DNA of 8,494 nucleotides from an uncultured Pelagibacteraceae bacterium (GTDB lineage Bacteria > Pseudomonadota > Alphaproteobacteria > Pelagibacterales > Pelagibacteraceae): contig CACPGM010000020.1 of assembly GCA_902633535.1 (NCBI GenBank), forward strand, positions 1 to 8,494, in the 5' to 3' direction. Below the pieces are notes generated by a model. That model was not told where the DNA came from, ran no database searches, and saw only the letters and a program-made list of their open reading frames with translations. The position numbers and the translations under genes were made by a program. Below, piece by piece: positions 1 through 7,533 of the stretch (positions are counted from its first letter, which is position 1; every line of letters begins with the position of its first letter).

Positions 1-105
1 ATGGTTAGAGAGAGTTTCAATTTTTTCTGTAAGCAACGCTATCTGTATCTCGGAAGAACCAGTATCTTTATCATGTATTGCTAATTCTTTTGTCTTACTG
101 TTCAT
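1..105 (-). CDS. rpsO: 30S ribosomal protein S15, N-terminal 35 codons only (runs off the window)
   Basis: S15 is a primary 16S rRNA-binding protein of the small-subunit platform. Only the first 35 codons are present; the family is usually close to 89 residues, so more than half lies beyond base 1. The reading from the ATG at 105 gives the S15 N-terminal signature DTGSSEIQIALLTEKI (residues 15-30), followed by TLSNH, matching the conserved 'DTGS.E.Q.ALLT..I..L..H' block. The start is supported by an AAGGA Shine-Dalgarno at 115-119 that overlaps the rbfA stop codon. Only 12 bp separate it from rbfA, so it is almost certainly the next cistron of the nusA-infB-rbfA transcript. In many bacteria truB lies between rbfA and rpsO; here there is no room for it. 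The identification rests on a short but very characteristic peptide. Confidence 0.93.
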   Translation of the reverse strand, partial: MNSKTKELAIHDKDTGSSEIQIALLTEKIETLSNH

Positions 106-114
106 ATTTTATTT

Positions 115-119
115 TCCTT
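115..119 (-). promoter_or_regulatory. rpsO ribosome-binding site overlapping the rbfA stop
   Basis: On the minus strand the rbfA TAA stop runs directly into AAGGA, which ends 9 nt before the rpsO ATG at 105. This is one of the clearest Shine-Dalgarno sites in the window and fixes the rpsO start. Its overlap with the upstream stop suggests rpsO translation is coupled to, or at least sterically affected by, ribosomes finishing rbfA. Confidence 0.7.
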
Positions 120-486
120 ATTTGTTTGTTTGTTTTATTAAGTTTTCTATTTTTTCCGCATACTCAAAAGATTCATCTTTTCTAAAGAGCAATTTTGGTA
201 AAAATTTCATTAGTACTTTTTGTGATAGAACTTTTCTTATAAGAAAAGAATATTCTTTTAGTTTTATGATTACCTCATCTTCATCTTTCCCTCCAAGCGG
301 CATCACATATACTTTTGCAATTTTTAAGTCTTGGCTCATTTTTACCTCAGTTACTGTGATCATATTAGTTTCTAAATTTGGAACCTTTGCTTCATTTCTA
401 ATGAATATCATACTTAATGACTGCTTGATCATTTCGCCAACTCTAAGCTGTCTCTGAGAAATAGGTTTTCCAATTCTATCAGCCAT
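118..486 (-). CDS. rbfA: 30S ribosome-binding factor A (RbfA)
   Basis: RbfA is a small KH-fold protein that binds the immature 30S subunit and helps 16S rRNA maturation, notably in cold or fast growth. The 122-residue product has the usual family length and blocks: SQRQLRVGEMI near the N-terminus (10-20), ITVTEVKMSQDL (43-54) continuing into the strand VYVMPLGG (59-66), and LPKLLFRKDES (96-106), the conserved C-terminal LP.L.F..D.S element. The start is the ATG at 486, which shares one base with the infB stop (TAATG), implying translational coupling. There is no strong Shine-Dalgarno, only a purine-rich AAAGAAAG run inside the end of infB. The gene sits in the expected infB-rbfA order. Nothing looks truncated or frameshifted. 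Confidence 0.96.
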   Translation of the reverse strand: MADRIGKPISQRQLRVGEMIKQSLSMIFIRNEAKVPNLETNMITVTEVKMSQDLKIAKVYVMPLGGKDEDEVIIKLKEYSFLIRKVLSQKVLMKFLPKLLFRKDESFEYAEKIENLIKQTNK

Positions 487-2705
487 TATATTTTTCTTTC
501 TTTTGATACTTGATTAAATGCTTCTATAGTATCGTTTTTTTGAATATCCATATAATCTTTTATCGTAATTCCACATTCCTGACCATTGTTTACCTGCTTC
601 ACCTGATTTTTTTCTCTAAAAATAGTCCCAACTATACCAGTGTAAATTACTTTACCATCTCTAATTAGTCTAACATCTGAAGTGCTTGTAATTTCACCAT
701 CCATTATTTTACAACCAGCAACTTTTCCAGCTCCAGAAACTTTAAAAATTTCTAAAATCTGTGCTGTTCCAATTATTGTTTCCTCAACATCTGGCGCAAG
801 TAGTCCTGACATTTTTTGTTTTATATAATCTAAAACTTCATAAATAATATTATACGAAGAGATCTTTATTTTTTCATTTTCAGCAAGTTTTTTTGCTTCT
901 TTACTAGGCTTAACATTAAAAGCAATCAATGCAGCATTTGATGCTTTAGCTAAAGTCACATCAGTTTCTGTAACCATGCCAATATCTGCTAAAATAATTT
1001 TTGGTCTTACTTCGTCGTGTTTGATTTGACTTATAGCATTTTTAATTGCTTCAGATGATCCATGTACATCTGATTTAATTATTAAATTTAATTCTTTAGT
1101 TGATTTATCAGAAAATGCTGATTCTTGTGTTGCAAAAGATAATGGGTTTTTCCCTTCCTTAGCTTCTTCTGATCTATTTTCACTTAATGATTTTGCTTCT
1201 TTTTCACTATCTAAAACTATAAAATCATCCCCTGCTTTTGCTGCTCCATTAATACCCAAAATTTCTACAGGTGTTGACGGAGAAGCTTCACTTATATTTA
1301 TTCCTTTGTCATTAATAATAGCCCTTACTTTTCCCCATTTTAATCCACTTACAAAAAAATCTCCTTTTTTCAAAGTTCCAGTTGTAACTATAATGTTTGC
1401 AACTGGACCTCTGCCTACATCAATTTTTGACTCTAAAACAACACCAGTTGCTTTTGAATCAAAATCGGTTTTTAAATCTAAAATTTCTGCTTGAAGAATT
1501 ATAGCTTCGATTAATTTATCTAAATTTATTTTTGTTTTAGCTGATATTTCAACCATCAAAGTATCTCCTGATAAATCTTCAGCGATTAATTCATGTTCTA
1601 ATAGTTGATTTTTAATTTTTTGTGGATCCGCTTCTGGTAAATCACATTTATTAATTGCAACTACAATTGGAACTTTTGCTGCTTTAGCATGTTTTATTGA
1701 TTCCACCGTTTGAGGTTTTACCCCATCGTCTGCTGCTACAACTAAAACCACTAAATCAGTCAACTTGGAACCCCTTGCTCTCATCTCTGTAAATGCTGCG
1801 TGACCAGGTGTGTCAATAAATGTTAATTTATTCGATTGGTTTTCTATTTGATAAGCACCAATGTGTTGCGTAATACCACCAAATTCTCCTAATACAACGT
1901 TCGCACTTCTTAAGACATCCAAGACTGATGTTTTTCCATGATCAACGTGTCCCATTACTGTAACTATTGGTGGTCTATTTTTTAAATTTTCTACTCTTGT
2001 TGCTTTTATTTTTTTAATTATTTCCTCTGCTTTTTCCTCACGAATAGGATTGTGTCCAAATTCTTTAACTAAAAACTCTGCAGTATCTGCTGCTAAGGTT
2101 TGATTTATTGTAACTGATACGCCCATTCCAAAAAGATATTTAATTACATTGCTTGATTGTTCTGCCATTCTGTTTGCAAGTTCTCGTACAGTTATTGCCT
2201 CTGGGATATTGATATCTCTTTTAATGGGTTTTAAGTTATCTCTATCTTCATCTTTATTTAAATTTTTTTGTTCTTTCTCTCTCGCTCTTTTGACCGATGC
2301 TAAACTTCTTTCTCTTGCCTCAATTTCATCACTTAAAGCTCTGGAAACTGTTAATTTAGTTTCCCTTTTCTTTGTTCCTAACTTTAGTTTTCTACCTTCA
2401 TTGTCACCTTTAAGTCTTTTTGTAGCTCTTTGTTCAGCAAGTTTTCTTCTTTCAAAATCTTTTGTGATTGATGGTGTTTTTTCTTTATTTAAAGGTTTTA
2501 ATGAAGGTCCACGATTAAACGATGAAGCTATTTTTGATCTTACTCCAGTTCCTGAAGGTTTAAAAGATCCTGCCTTTTTGCTTAAATTATTTTTTGATTT
2601 TTCAATTACTACTGAATTTTTTCCTTGAGTTTTTGCTATCTCAATATTTCTAATTGATTTTTTTGCTGTCGCTGAAATAGTTAGTTTTGTTTTTTTGTTT
2701 TCCAT
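486..2705 (-). CDS. infB: Translation initiation factor IF-2
   Basis: IF-2 is the GTPase that places initiator fMet-tRNA on the 30S subunit and promotes 50S joining. The 739-residue protein opens with a long Lys/Arg-rich, probably disordered region (about 1-160). An IF2_N domain follows (about 168-220, from IPEAITVRELANRM), then the GTPase domain with all five G motifs: GHVDHGKT (252-259), GGITQHIG (276-283), DTPGH (298-302), NKCD (352-355) and SAK (388-390). Next are beta-barrel domain II (about 418-500, GVVLESKIDVGRGPVA), domain C1 (from LNLIIKSDVHGSSEAI, 539-554) and the C-terminal fMet-tRNA-binding domain C2 (about 640-735, GTAQILEIFKVSGAGKVAG). The ATG at 2705 lies 10 bp after the nusA stop, with a GAGATGAG purine stretch before it. 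No ylxR gene separates nusA and infB. The gene is complete and canonical. Confidence 0.98.
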   Translation of the reverse strand: MENKKTKLTISATAKKSIRNIEIAKTQGKNSVVIEKSKNNLSKKAGSFKPSGTGVRSKIASSFNRGPSLKPLNKEKTPSITKDFERRKLAEQRATKRLKGDNEGRKLKLGTKKRETKLTVSRALSDEIEARERSLASVKRAREKEQKNLNKDEDRDNLKPIKRDINIPEAITVRELANRMAEQSSNVIKYLFGMGVSVTINQTLAADTAEFLVKEFGHNPIREEKAEEIIKKIKATRVENLKNRPPIVTVMGHVDHGKTSVLDVLRSANVVLGEFGGITQHIGAYQIENQSNKLTFIDTPGHAAFTEMRARGSKLTDLVVLVVAADDGVKPQTVESIKHAKAAKVPIVVAINKCDLPEADPQKIKNQLLEHELIAEDLSGDTLMVEISAKTKINLDKLIEAIILQAEILDLKTDFDSKATGVVLESKIDVGRGPVANIIVTTGTLKKGDFFVSGLKWGKVRAIINDKGINISEASPSTPVEILGINGAAKAGDDFIVLDSEKEAKSLSENRSEEAKEGKNPLSFATQESAFSDKSTKELNLIIKSDVHGSSEAIKNAISQIKHDEVRPKIILADIGMVTETDVTLAKASNAALIAFNVKPSKEAKKLAENEKIKISSYNIIYEVLDYIKQKMSGLLAPDVEETIIGTAQILEIFKVSGAGKVAGCKIMDGEITSTSDVRLIRDGKVIYTGIVGTIFREKNQVKQVNNGQECGITIKDYMDIQKNDTIEAFNQVSKERKI

Positions 2706-2715
2706 AACTCATCTC

Positions 2716-4269
2716 TCAATCTTTGTATACAATATTTCTTGCGGACATAATTAGCTCATCAGATTCTTCTTTTGATAGAGCAAAATCCTCTAAATAACCG
2801 TGGATTTTTACTCTTTCACCCTTAACAACGTCATATCCACCTGTAAGCTCATCTGACGCTAAATCAGCAAAATCTTCAAGTTTTAAAATTTTTTGTTCAC
2901 CTAAAGTCACTAACATCCCTGGAGTTAATCCTTTTAAATTAATTAAATCTTCTTCAAGACCAAGATCTTTAATTCTTTGAGAAATATCTTCTTGGTCTTT
3001 TTCATAAAATTCTTTTGCTCTTTCAATTAATGCTTTGGCTGTATCCTCTTCAATACCTTCTATTTTTGTTAAATTTTCCGCAGTGCTATCTTTAATATCA
3101 TCTATGGTTGAAAATCCTTCAGCAACTAATAATTGTCCTAATGTCTCATCAAGCTCAAGGTTCTTAACAAAATTTTCAGTTTTTTCTTTAAACTCTTGTT
3201 GTCTTCTTTCAGAGTCTTCTTGATCAGTCATAATATTAATTTCATAATTTAAAAGTTTTGTTGCCAAACGAACATTTTGACCTCTTCTACCAATCGCTTT
3301 ACTTAAATTTTCTTCTGTTAAAATAACATCCAACTTTTTTCTTTCTAAATCTACATTAACTCTTTGCACCTCTGCTGGTGATAAGGCATTAGATACTAAT
3401 ATAGCTGGATCTTCTGACCAATTAACAATATCAATTTTTTCTCCTTGAAGCTCGTTAACAACAGCCTGTACTCTTGATCCTCTCATACCTACACATGCTC
3501 CAACTGGATCTAAAGATGTGTCGACAGCTTTAACACAAATTTTTGCTCTACTTCCTGGATCTCTTGAAGAAGATTTAATTTCAATTAGACCGTCATAAAT
3601 TTCAGGCACTTCTTGAACAAATAATTTTTCCATAAACTTGGGATGAGCTCTAGATAAAAAAATTTGCTGACCTCTAGTTTCTTTTCTTACATCATAACAA
3701 TAAGCTTTAATTCTATCTCCAGCTTTTATATTTTCCCTTGGTATCATTTCATTTTTTTGAATAATTGCCTCAGTTCTTCCAAGATCAACAATTACATTCC
3801 CAAATTCCAATCTTTTTACAATACCACTTAAGATTGTATCTTTTTTATCAATAAAATCATTAAATTGTCTTTCTCTTTCTGCTTCTCTAACATTTGAACT
3901 TATTACTTGTTTTGCTGTTTGAGCAGCAATTCTTCCAAAATCAAATGATGGTAAAGGTTGTAATATTTCATCACCAATTTTTTTATCTTTATTAGTCTCA
4001 TTAAGCAATATTGCATCTTCTAACTTAATTTCTATATTAATATTTTCTGGATTTTCTGAAATTATTAATTTTCTAAAAAGTTCTATGTCTCCACTTTCAC
4101 GATTAATCAAAACCTTAATTTCATTATCTTGACCAAACTTCGATTTTGCAGCTTTGGCAATTCCAGTTTCCATTGAACTTATGATTAATTCCTTGTCAAT
4201 AGATTTTTCTAAAGCTACTGCTTCTGCAATCCTTATTAATTCTAATTTATCAGCTCTTTTATTTAACAT
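2716..4269 (-). CDS. nusA: Transcription termination/antitermination protein NusA
   Basis: NusA binds RNA polymerase and nascent RNA and modulates pausing, intrinsic termination and antitermination. From the ATG at 4269 the product is 517 residues. The RNAP-binding NTD (about 1-130) includes KLELIRIAEAVALEKSID. An S1 domain follows (about 145-205), then KH1 (GACVGMRGSRV, 257-267), KH2 (AIGRRGQNVRLATKLL, 325-340) and two C-terminal helix-hairpin-helix acidic repeats (about 370-425 and 440-515). Two AR repeats are typical of proteobacterial NusA. The frame extends six codons further to a TTG at 4287, but that codon lies in the terminator U-tract and before the GGAG at 4282-4285. The ATG also gives the family-typical N-terminus, so I use 4269. 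It is the first gene of its block; rimP, often directly upstream, is absent. The leader carries a possible promoter and terminator (listed separately), suggesting autoregulation. Confidence 0.97.
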   Translation of the reverse strand: MLNKRADKLELIRIAEAVALEKSIDKELIISSMETGIAKAAKSKFGQDNEIKVLINRESGDIELFRKLIISENPENINIEIKLEDAILLNETNKDKKIGDEILQPLPSFDFGRIAAQTAKQVISSNVREAERERQFNDFIDKKDTILSGIVKRLEFGNVIVDLGRTEAIIQKNEMIPRENIKAGDRIKAYCYDVRKETRGQQIFLSRAHPKFMEKLFVQEVPEIYDGLIEIKSSSRDPGSRAKICVKAVDTSLDPVGACVGMRGSRVQAVVNELQGEKIDIVNWSEDPAILVSNALSPAEVQRVNVDLERKKLDVILTEENLSKAIGRRGQNVRLATKLLNYEINIMTDQEDSERRQQEFKEKTENFVKNLELDETLGQLLVAEGFSTIDDIKDSTAENLTKIEGIEEDTAKALIERAKEFYEKDQEDISQRIKDLGLEEDLINLKGLTPGMLVTLGEQKILKLEDFADLASDELTGGYDVVKGERVKIHGYLEDFALSKEESDELIMSARNIVYKD

Positions 4270-4281
4270 ATTTATAGTTTG

Positions 4282-4285
4282 CTCC
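4282..4285 (-). promoter_or_regulatory. nusA Shine-Dalgarno (GGAG) deciding the start
   Basis: GGAG on the minus strand lies 12 nt before the ATG at 4269. It favours this ATG over the in-frame TTG at 4287, which is upstream of the site. It begins immediately after the last U of the terminator tract, so the hairpin and the ribosome site are directly adjacent in any readthrough transcript. The spacing is somewhat long but usable. Confidence 0.55.
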
Positions 4286-4312
4286 AAAAAAAAATGGGCT
4301 AAAGCCCATTTT
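4286..4312 (-). terminator. Rho-independent terminator between metK and nusA (possible nusA leader attenuator)
   Basis: Read on the minus strand, AAAATGGGC (4312-4304), loop TTTA (4303-4300) and GCCCATTTT (4299-4291) form a perfect 9-bp stem. The run of T continues through 4286, nine T in total from 4294. This is a textbook intrinsic terminator oriented for metK transcription. Its stem begins 56 nt after the metK stop, and its U-tract ends against the nusA GGAG. It can end the phoH-ybeY-lnt-metK transcript. If transcription of nusA also begins upstream of it (see the promoter at 4335-4362), it would act as a leader attenuator. The structure is seen directly; the regulatory role is inference. 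Confidence 0.88.
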
Positions 4313-4315
4313 GTA

Positions 4316-4365
4316 AATTCAATAATGTAAGTGGAATATATTAAAGTTTTTTTTTAATTCAATAA
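4316..4365. repeat. 10-bp direct repeat pair in the metK-nusA spacer
   Basis: The minus-strand decamer TTATTGAATT occurs twice in the 99-bp spacer, at 4356-4365 and 4316-4325, offset by exactly 40 bp. The first copy contains the candidate -35 element (TTGAAT); the second lies between the candidate -10 and the terminator hairpin. The two copies are exact, but in DNA this AT-rich a 10-mer match is weak evidence. No binding protein can be named. It could be an operator pair or chance. Confidence 0.3.
4335..4362 (-). promoter_or_regulatory. Candidate sigma70-type promoter for nusA-infB-rbfA-rpsO
   Basis: On the minus strand TTGAAT (4362-4357) and TATATT (4340-4335) are separated by 16 bp. They match the TTGACA and TATAAT consensus at 4 and 5 of 6 positions. 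The spacer contains an A9 tract (4347-4355). Transcription would begin near 4328, giving a leader of about 60 nt that holds the whole terminator hairpin. The region is the only sizeable intergenic gap here, and a terminator lies between metK and nusA, so a promoter for the downstream block is expected somewhere near. AT-rich DNA produces such matches by chance, so confidence is moderate. Confidence 0.4.
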
Positions 4366-4368
4366 AAA

Positions 4369-5538
4369 CTATTTTGTAAAAACACTAGTTTTATCAGTCT
4401 TTTCCCAAGAAAATGCACCTTGGCTTTCTGGTGTTCTACCAAAATGGCCATATGCAGCTGTCTTCTCATAAATTGGTCTATTAAGATTTAACATTTCTCT
4501 AATTCCTCTAGGACTCAAGTCAAAATTTTCTTTAATTTTTTCTTCAACAAATTTATTTTTTTCTAAATCATTATCAAATAAATCTACATAAATTGAAAGT
4601 GGTTTTGAAACACCGATCGCATAAGCAAGTTGGATTAAGCATTTTTCTGCAATTTTTGATGCAACTACATTCTTTGCTATATATCGAGATGCATAAGCGG
4701 CCGATCTATCAACTTTTGTAGGATCTTTTCCAGAAAATGCACCCCCACCATGAGGTGCTGCTCCTCCATAAGTGTCAACTATAATTTTTCTACCAGTTAA
4801 TCCACAGTCTCCATCAGGTCCACCTATAACAAAATTTCCAGTTGGATTGACATAAAGTTCGTCTTCATTAAATCCTTCAAGAAAATTTTTAGGAATAGAA
4901 TTTAACAAGTACGGTCTAAGAAGCTCTCTTACTTTGCTTTGATCTACATCTGAAGAATGTTGTGAAGAAATAACCACAGATTTTACTTTTTTTGGTTTTC
5001 CATCCACATACTCAAAGGTTACCTGGCTTTTAGAGTCAGGTTCAATATTTTTTAATTTTCCTGACTTACGATCTTCAGCCATTAATCTTAAAATTTTATG
5101 TGAATAATGAATTGGAGCTGGCATTAATTCTTCTGTTTCATTACAAGCATAGCCAAACATAATTCCTTGATCTCCAGCACCCTCATCTTTGTTTCCTAAT
5201 GAATCTACACCCATTGCTATATCAGCTGATTGAGAGTGTAAGTGACTTTCTATTTTAGTTGCTTCTTTCCAAGTAAAACCCTCTTGATCATACCCAATAT
5301 CTTTAATGCAATCTCTGACCTTTTGAATTAAATCATCTTTTTTAATTTCAGGACCTCTTACCTCTCCAGCAATCACAACTTTATTTGTGGTCGTTAAAGT
5401 TTCACAAGCAACTCTAGAAAAAGGGTCATTAGAAAGATAACTATCAACAACCATATCTGAAATTCTATCTGAAACTTTATCAGGATGTCCTTCTGAAACC
5501 GACTCGCTTGTAAAAAGATAATTCTTTAAATTACTCAT
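4369..5538 (-). CDS. metK: S-adenosylmethionine synthetase (methionine adenosyltransferase)
   Basis: MetK condenses ATP and methionine to S-adenosylmethionine, phosphate and pyrophosphate in the cytosol. The 389-residue protein has the normal family length. It shows the N-terminal ATP/Mg site [18 protein letters not shown] (11-28, with His18 and Asp20), the hexapeptide-type signature [12 protein letters not shown] (120-131), the [17 protein letters not shown] block (243-259) and the P-loop-like GGGAFSGKD signature (264-272) followed by [10 protein letters not shown]. The variant GAAPHGGG before that signature is typical of alphaproteobacterial enzymes. The start is the ATG at 5538, which shares one base with the lnt stop (TAATG). 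No Shine-Dalgarno is visible, so translation probably depends on coupling to lnt. There is no room for a SAM riboswitch immediately upstream. The gene ends with TAG, 99 bp before the nusA ATG. Confidence 0.98.
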   Translation of the reverse strand: MSNLKNYLFTSESVSEGHPDKVSDRISDMVVDSYLSNDPFSRVACETLTTTNKVVIAGEVRGPEIKKDDLIQKVRDCIKDIGYDQEGFTWKEATKIESHLHSQSADIAMGVDSLGNKDEGAGDQGIMFGYACNETEELMPAPIHYSHKILRLMAEDRKSGKLKNIEPDSKSQVTFEYVDGKPKKVKSVVISSQHSSDVDQSKVRELLRPYLLNSIPKNFLEGFNEDELYVNPTGNFVIGGPDGDCGLTGRKIIVDTYGGAAPHGGGAFSGKDPTKVDRSAAYASRYIAKNVVASKIAEKCLIQLAYAIGVSKPLSIYVDLFDNDLEKNKFVEEKIKENFDLSPRGIREMLNLNRPIYEKTAAYGHFGRTPESQGAFSWEKTDKTSVFTK

Positions 5539-7070
5539 TATGAAATTCTATTAAATGAAAATATCAAAAAAATATACAACAAAATTATTATTAAAAACAT
5601 TTTATTCCCATGTTGTGAGAACAATGTTGTATTAAAAACTCTTTTTTCAGAAAAATCTATATAACCTGATTTTCCTAATGGTAATTTTTTTTCAGCAAAT
5701 CCCATTGGATTAATTATTGCTGTAACTCCATTATTTGCAGATCTAATTATATATTTTCCACTTTCTATTGCTCTAAAAATACTATGTGTAAAATGTTGAT
5801 GTGGCCCAACAGAATTACCAAACCAGCCATCTTCTGAAATATTAAAAATGTAATCAAAGTTATGGTTATCAAAAATTTTACCTGAGTAAATTATTTCATA
5901 ACAAATGAGAGGTAAAACTTCTAAATTAAAATCATTTTCATTAATTTTAATAATTTCCCTATTTTTTCCAGCACTAAAAGATTGATAATTGTTAGTTAAA
6001 GACTTTAGTCCAATTCTGCCTAAAAAATTTTCAAATGGTAAAAATTCACCAAAAGGCACTAGATTAACTTTTTTATATGAGTCTATTAAATTAAGCTTAT
6101 GATTATAAACTGAAAATGAATTATAATATTCATCTTTGCTATCATTTTCATTAATATTTATTCCTAAAAACAATAAATGATTTTCATTAAATTTTTTATC
6201 AAACAAAAACTCAAATTCCTTTAAGTCTGATTGATCAACATTTGGAATAATTCCTTCGGGCCACAAAAAGATTGTTTTGATAGCTAAATCGGGTTTGCTA
6301 ATTATAATCAATTCTTTGATTACTTTTAAAGCATCTGTATTCCCATAAAATCTATCTAAATCAATTTTTGATCCTAAAACTCTTATTACATAATCGTTTT
6401 TAACTAAATTTAGTGACTGAAACGATTTTATTTTTAAGGAACCTGATATGTAAAAAATAATCGGTATTATTAACAAAAAGATACTTACGAAAATATCTTT
6501 TCTATTATTACTTAAAATAAAAATTGATGGAGCAATAAAAAATGAGATGCATAAAATATTGAATGAGTAAGTGCCTATGAAAGATAAAATTTGTAGTACC
6601 TCAAGATTATTAGAAAAACTATAAGCAATTAAATTCCATGGAAATCCTGTCAAAATATTGCCTCTTATAAACTCAATTAGACCAAATAAAACTGAAAACA
6701 AAAATAAATTACTAGTTAGCTTTTTATACTTAATCAGAAAAAAACAATAAGTAATAACTCCATAAAAAATTGCTAAAAAGGCAGGAATTAATATTAATAC
6801 AAAAGGAATTAAAAATTCAAAATTTTCATCAAATGTTAATGAAAAACTAATCCAATATAAATTAGATAAAAAATACCCAAAACCAAAAAGCCAACCATAT
6901 AAAAATTTATAATTTGAGTTGATTAATTTTTTTTTTTTAAAAAGATAAACAAAAAATAAACTAAAAGTAATAAAATTAATAATTAAAAAATTATAAGGTG
7001 GCAAACTTAAAGATGATAATGCGCCCAATAAAATTAAAAACAAGAACTCAAGGTAATTTTTTTTTTTCAA
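5538..7070 (-). CDS. lnt: Apolipoprotein N-acyltransferase (Lnt)
   Basis: Lnt transfers the third acyl chain onto the N-terminal cysteine of lipoproteins in the inner membrane, with the catalytic domain facing the periplasm. The 510-residue protein has about seven hydrophobic N-terminal segments (within residues 7-211), a nitrilase-fold domain (about 228-475) and a final transmembrane helix (490-508). The catalytic triad is visible by alignment to the family: Glu272 in LWPEG, Lys334 in [13 protein letters not shown] and Cys390 in PLICYEI. The supporting SEDGWFG loop is at 412-418. The chosen start is a TTG at 7070, because the frame has no ATG between the stop at 7089-7091 and the first conserved hydrophobic segment ([10 protein letters not shown]). 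Eleven A follow that codon directly. It lies 1 bp after the ybeY stop; corC, often between them, is missing. The family call is firm; the exact start is uncertain. Confidence 0.95.
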   Translation of the reverse strand: MKKKNYLEFLFLILLGALSSLSLPPYNFLIINFITFSLFFVYLFKKKKLINSNYKFLYGWLFGFGYFLSNLYWISFSLTFDENFEFLIPFVLILIPAFLAIFYGVITYCFFLIKYKKLTSNLFLFSVLFGLIEFIRGNILTGFPWNLIAYSFSNNLEVLQILSFIGTYSFNILCISFFIAPSIFILSNNRKDIFVSIFLLIIPIIFYISGSLKIKSFQSLNLVKNDYVIRVLGSKIDLDRFYGNTDALKVIKELIIISKPDLAIKTIFLWPEGIIPNVDQSDLKEFEFLFDKKFNENHLLFLGININENDSKDEYYNSFSVYNHKLNLIDSYKKVNLVPFGEFLPFENFLGRIGLKSLTNNYQSFSAGKNREIIKINENDFNLEVLPLICYEIIYSGKIFDNHNFDYIFNISEDGWFGNSVGPHQHFTHSIFRAIESGKYIIRSANNGVTAIINPMGFAEKKLPLGKSGYIDFSEKRVFNTTLFSQHGNKMFLIIILLYIFLIFSFNRIS

Positions 7071-7071
7071 T

Positions 7072-7533
7072 TTAATTAATCTTTTTAATTACTGACTGAT
7101 AAATTTTTTCTTCCTCTTTCAACATTTTTCTATAGTCTTTTATGTTAATGTGGTCAAAACCTAATAGATGAAGAAATCCATGAATAAAAGATTTAATTAA
7201 TTTTTCTTTGAATAAAATGATTTTCTGATTTTTAGGTTTGGCCATAAAATTATAACTAATTATAATATCACCTAAATATGAATTATTTTTTAATTTATTT
7301 TTTTTTTTAAGAGGAAATGACAAAATATCGGTTGCCTTATTTTTATTTCTAAACTGTTTATTTAATTTTCTAATATTTTTATTATTTGATAACATTAAAG
7401 AAAAAAAAATTTTTTTATTTGGGAATAAATATCTTTTTGGAAATGACTTACAGATAGACTGAAAAAAGATTTGTTTCCTTTTTATCTTTTTGGACCAATT
7501 TTTATCTTCTGATATTACATCAACACTAATCAT
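7072..7533 (-). CDS. ybeY: Endoribonuclease YbeY (16S rRNA 3'-end maturation / ribosome quality control)
   Basis: YbeY is a small metal-dependent RNase linked to 16S rRNA 3' processing and 70S quality control. The metal-binding motif HGFLHLLGFDH is complete (His118, His122 and His128, numbered from the ATG at 7533). It is preceded by the conserved LNKQFRNKNKATDILSFP block (57-74, with the conserved Arg62) and GDIIIS (88-93). The frame extends eight codons further to a TTG at 7557, but the ATG at 7533 gives the family-typical N-terminus MISVDVISEDKNW and a 153-residue protein. It overlaps the end of phoH by 8 bp (7526-7533). The protein is very lysine-rich, and its gene carries an A11 tract at 7298-7308 (coding strand). 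The phoH-ybeY pairing is conserved across many bacteria and supports the call. Confidence 0.95.
   Translation of the reverse strand: MISVDVISEDKNWSKKIKRKQIFFQSICKSFPKRYLFPNKKIFFSLMLSNNKNIRKLNKQFRNKNKATDILSFPLKKKNKLKNNSYLGDIIISYNFMAKPKNQKIILFKEKLIKSFIHGFLHLLGFDHINIKDYRKMLKEEEKIYQSVIKKIN

Noticed and set aside
122..457. Plus-strand open frame of 111 codons opposite rbfA
   Set aside because: Antisense shadow of a clearly conserved rbfA; the composition is that of reversed lysine-rich codons and no motif is visible.
2149..2628. Plus-strand open frame of 159 codons rich in Phe/Leu/Ser, resembling a membrane protein
   Set aside because: It is antisense to the Lys/Arg/Glu-rich N-terminal part of infB; lysine and glutamate codons read backwards give Phe, Leu and Ser. 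It shows no family motif and no ribosome-binding site, and it lies within a certain gene.
4270..4287. TTG at 4287 as the nusA start
   Set aside because: The codon falls in the terminator U-tract and upstream of the GGAG. The ATG at 4269 has that site in front of it and matches the family N-terminus.
4270..4368. SAM riboswitch or small RNA/small gene in the metK-nusA spacer
   Set aside because: The spacer lies downstream of metK rather than upstream. Apart from the terminator hairpin and promoter-like boxes I see no complex fold, and no frame with a plausible start and ribosome-binding site.
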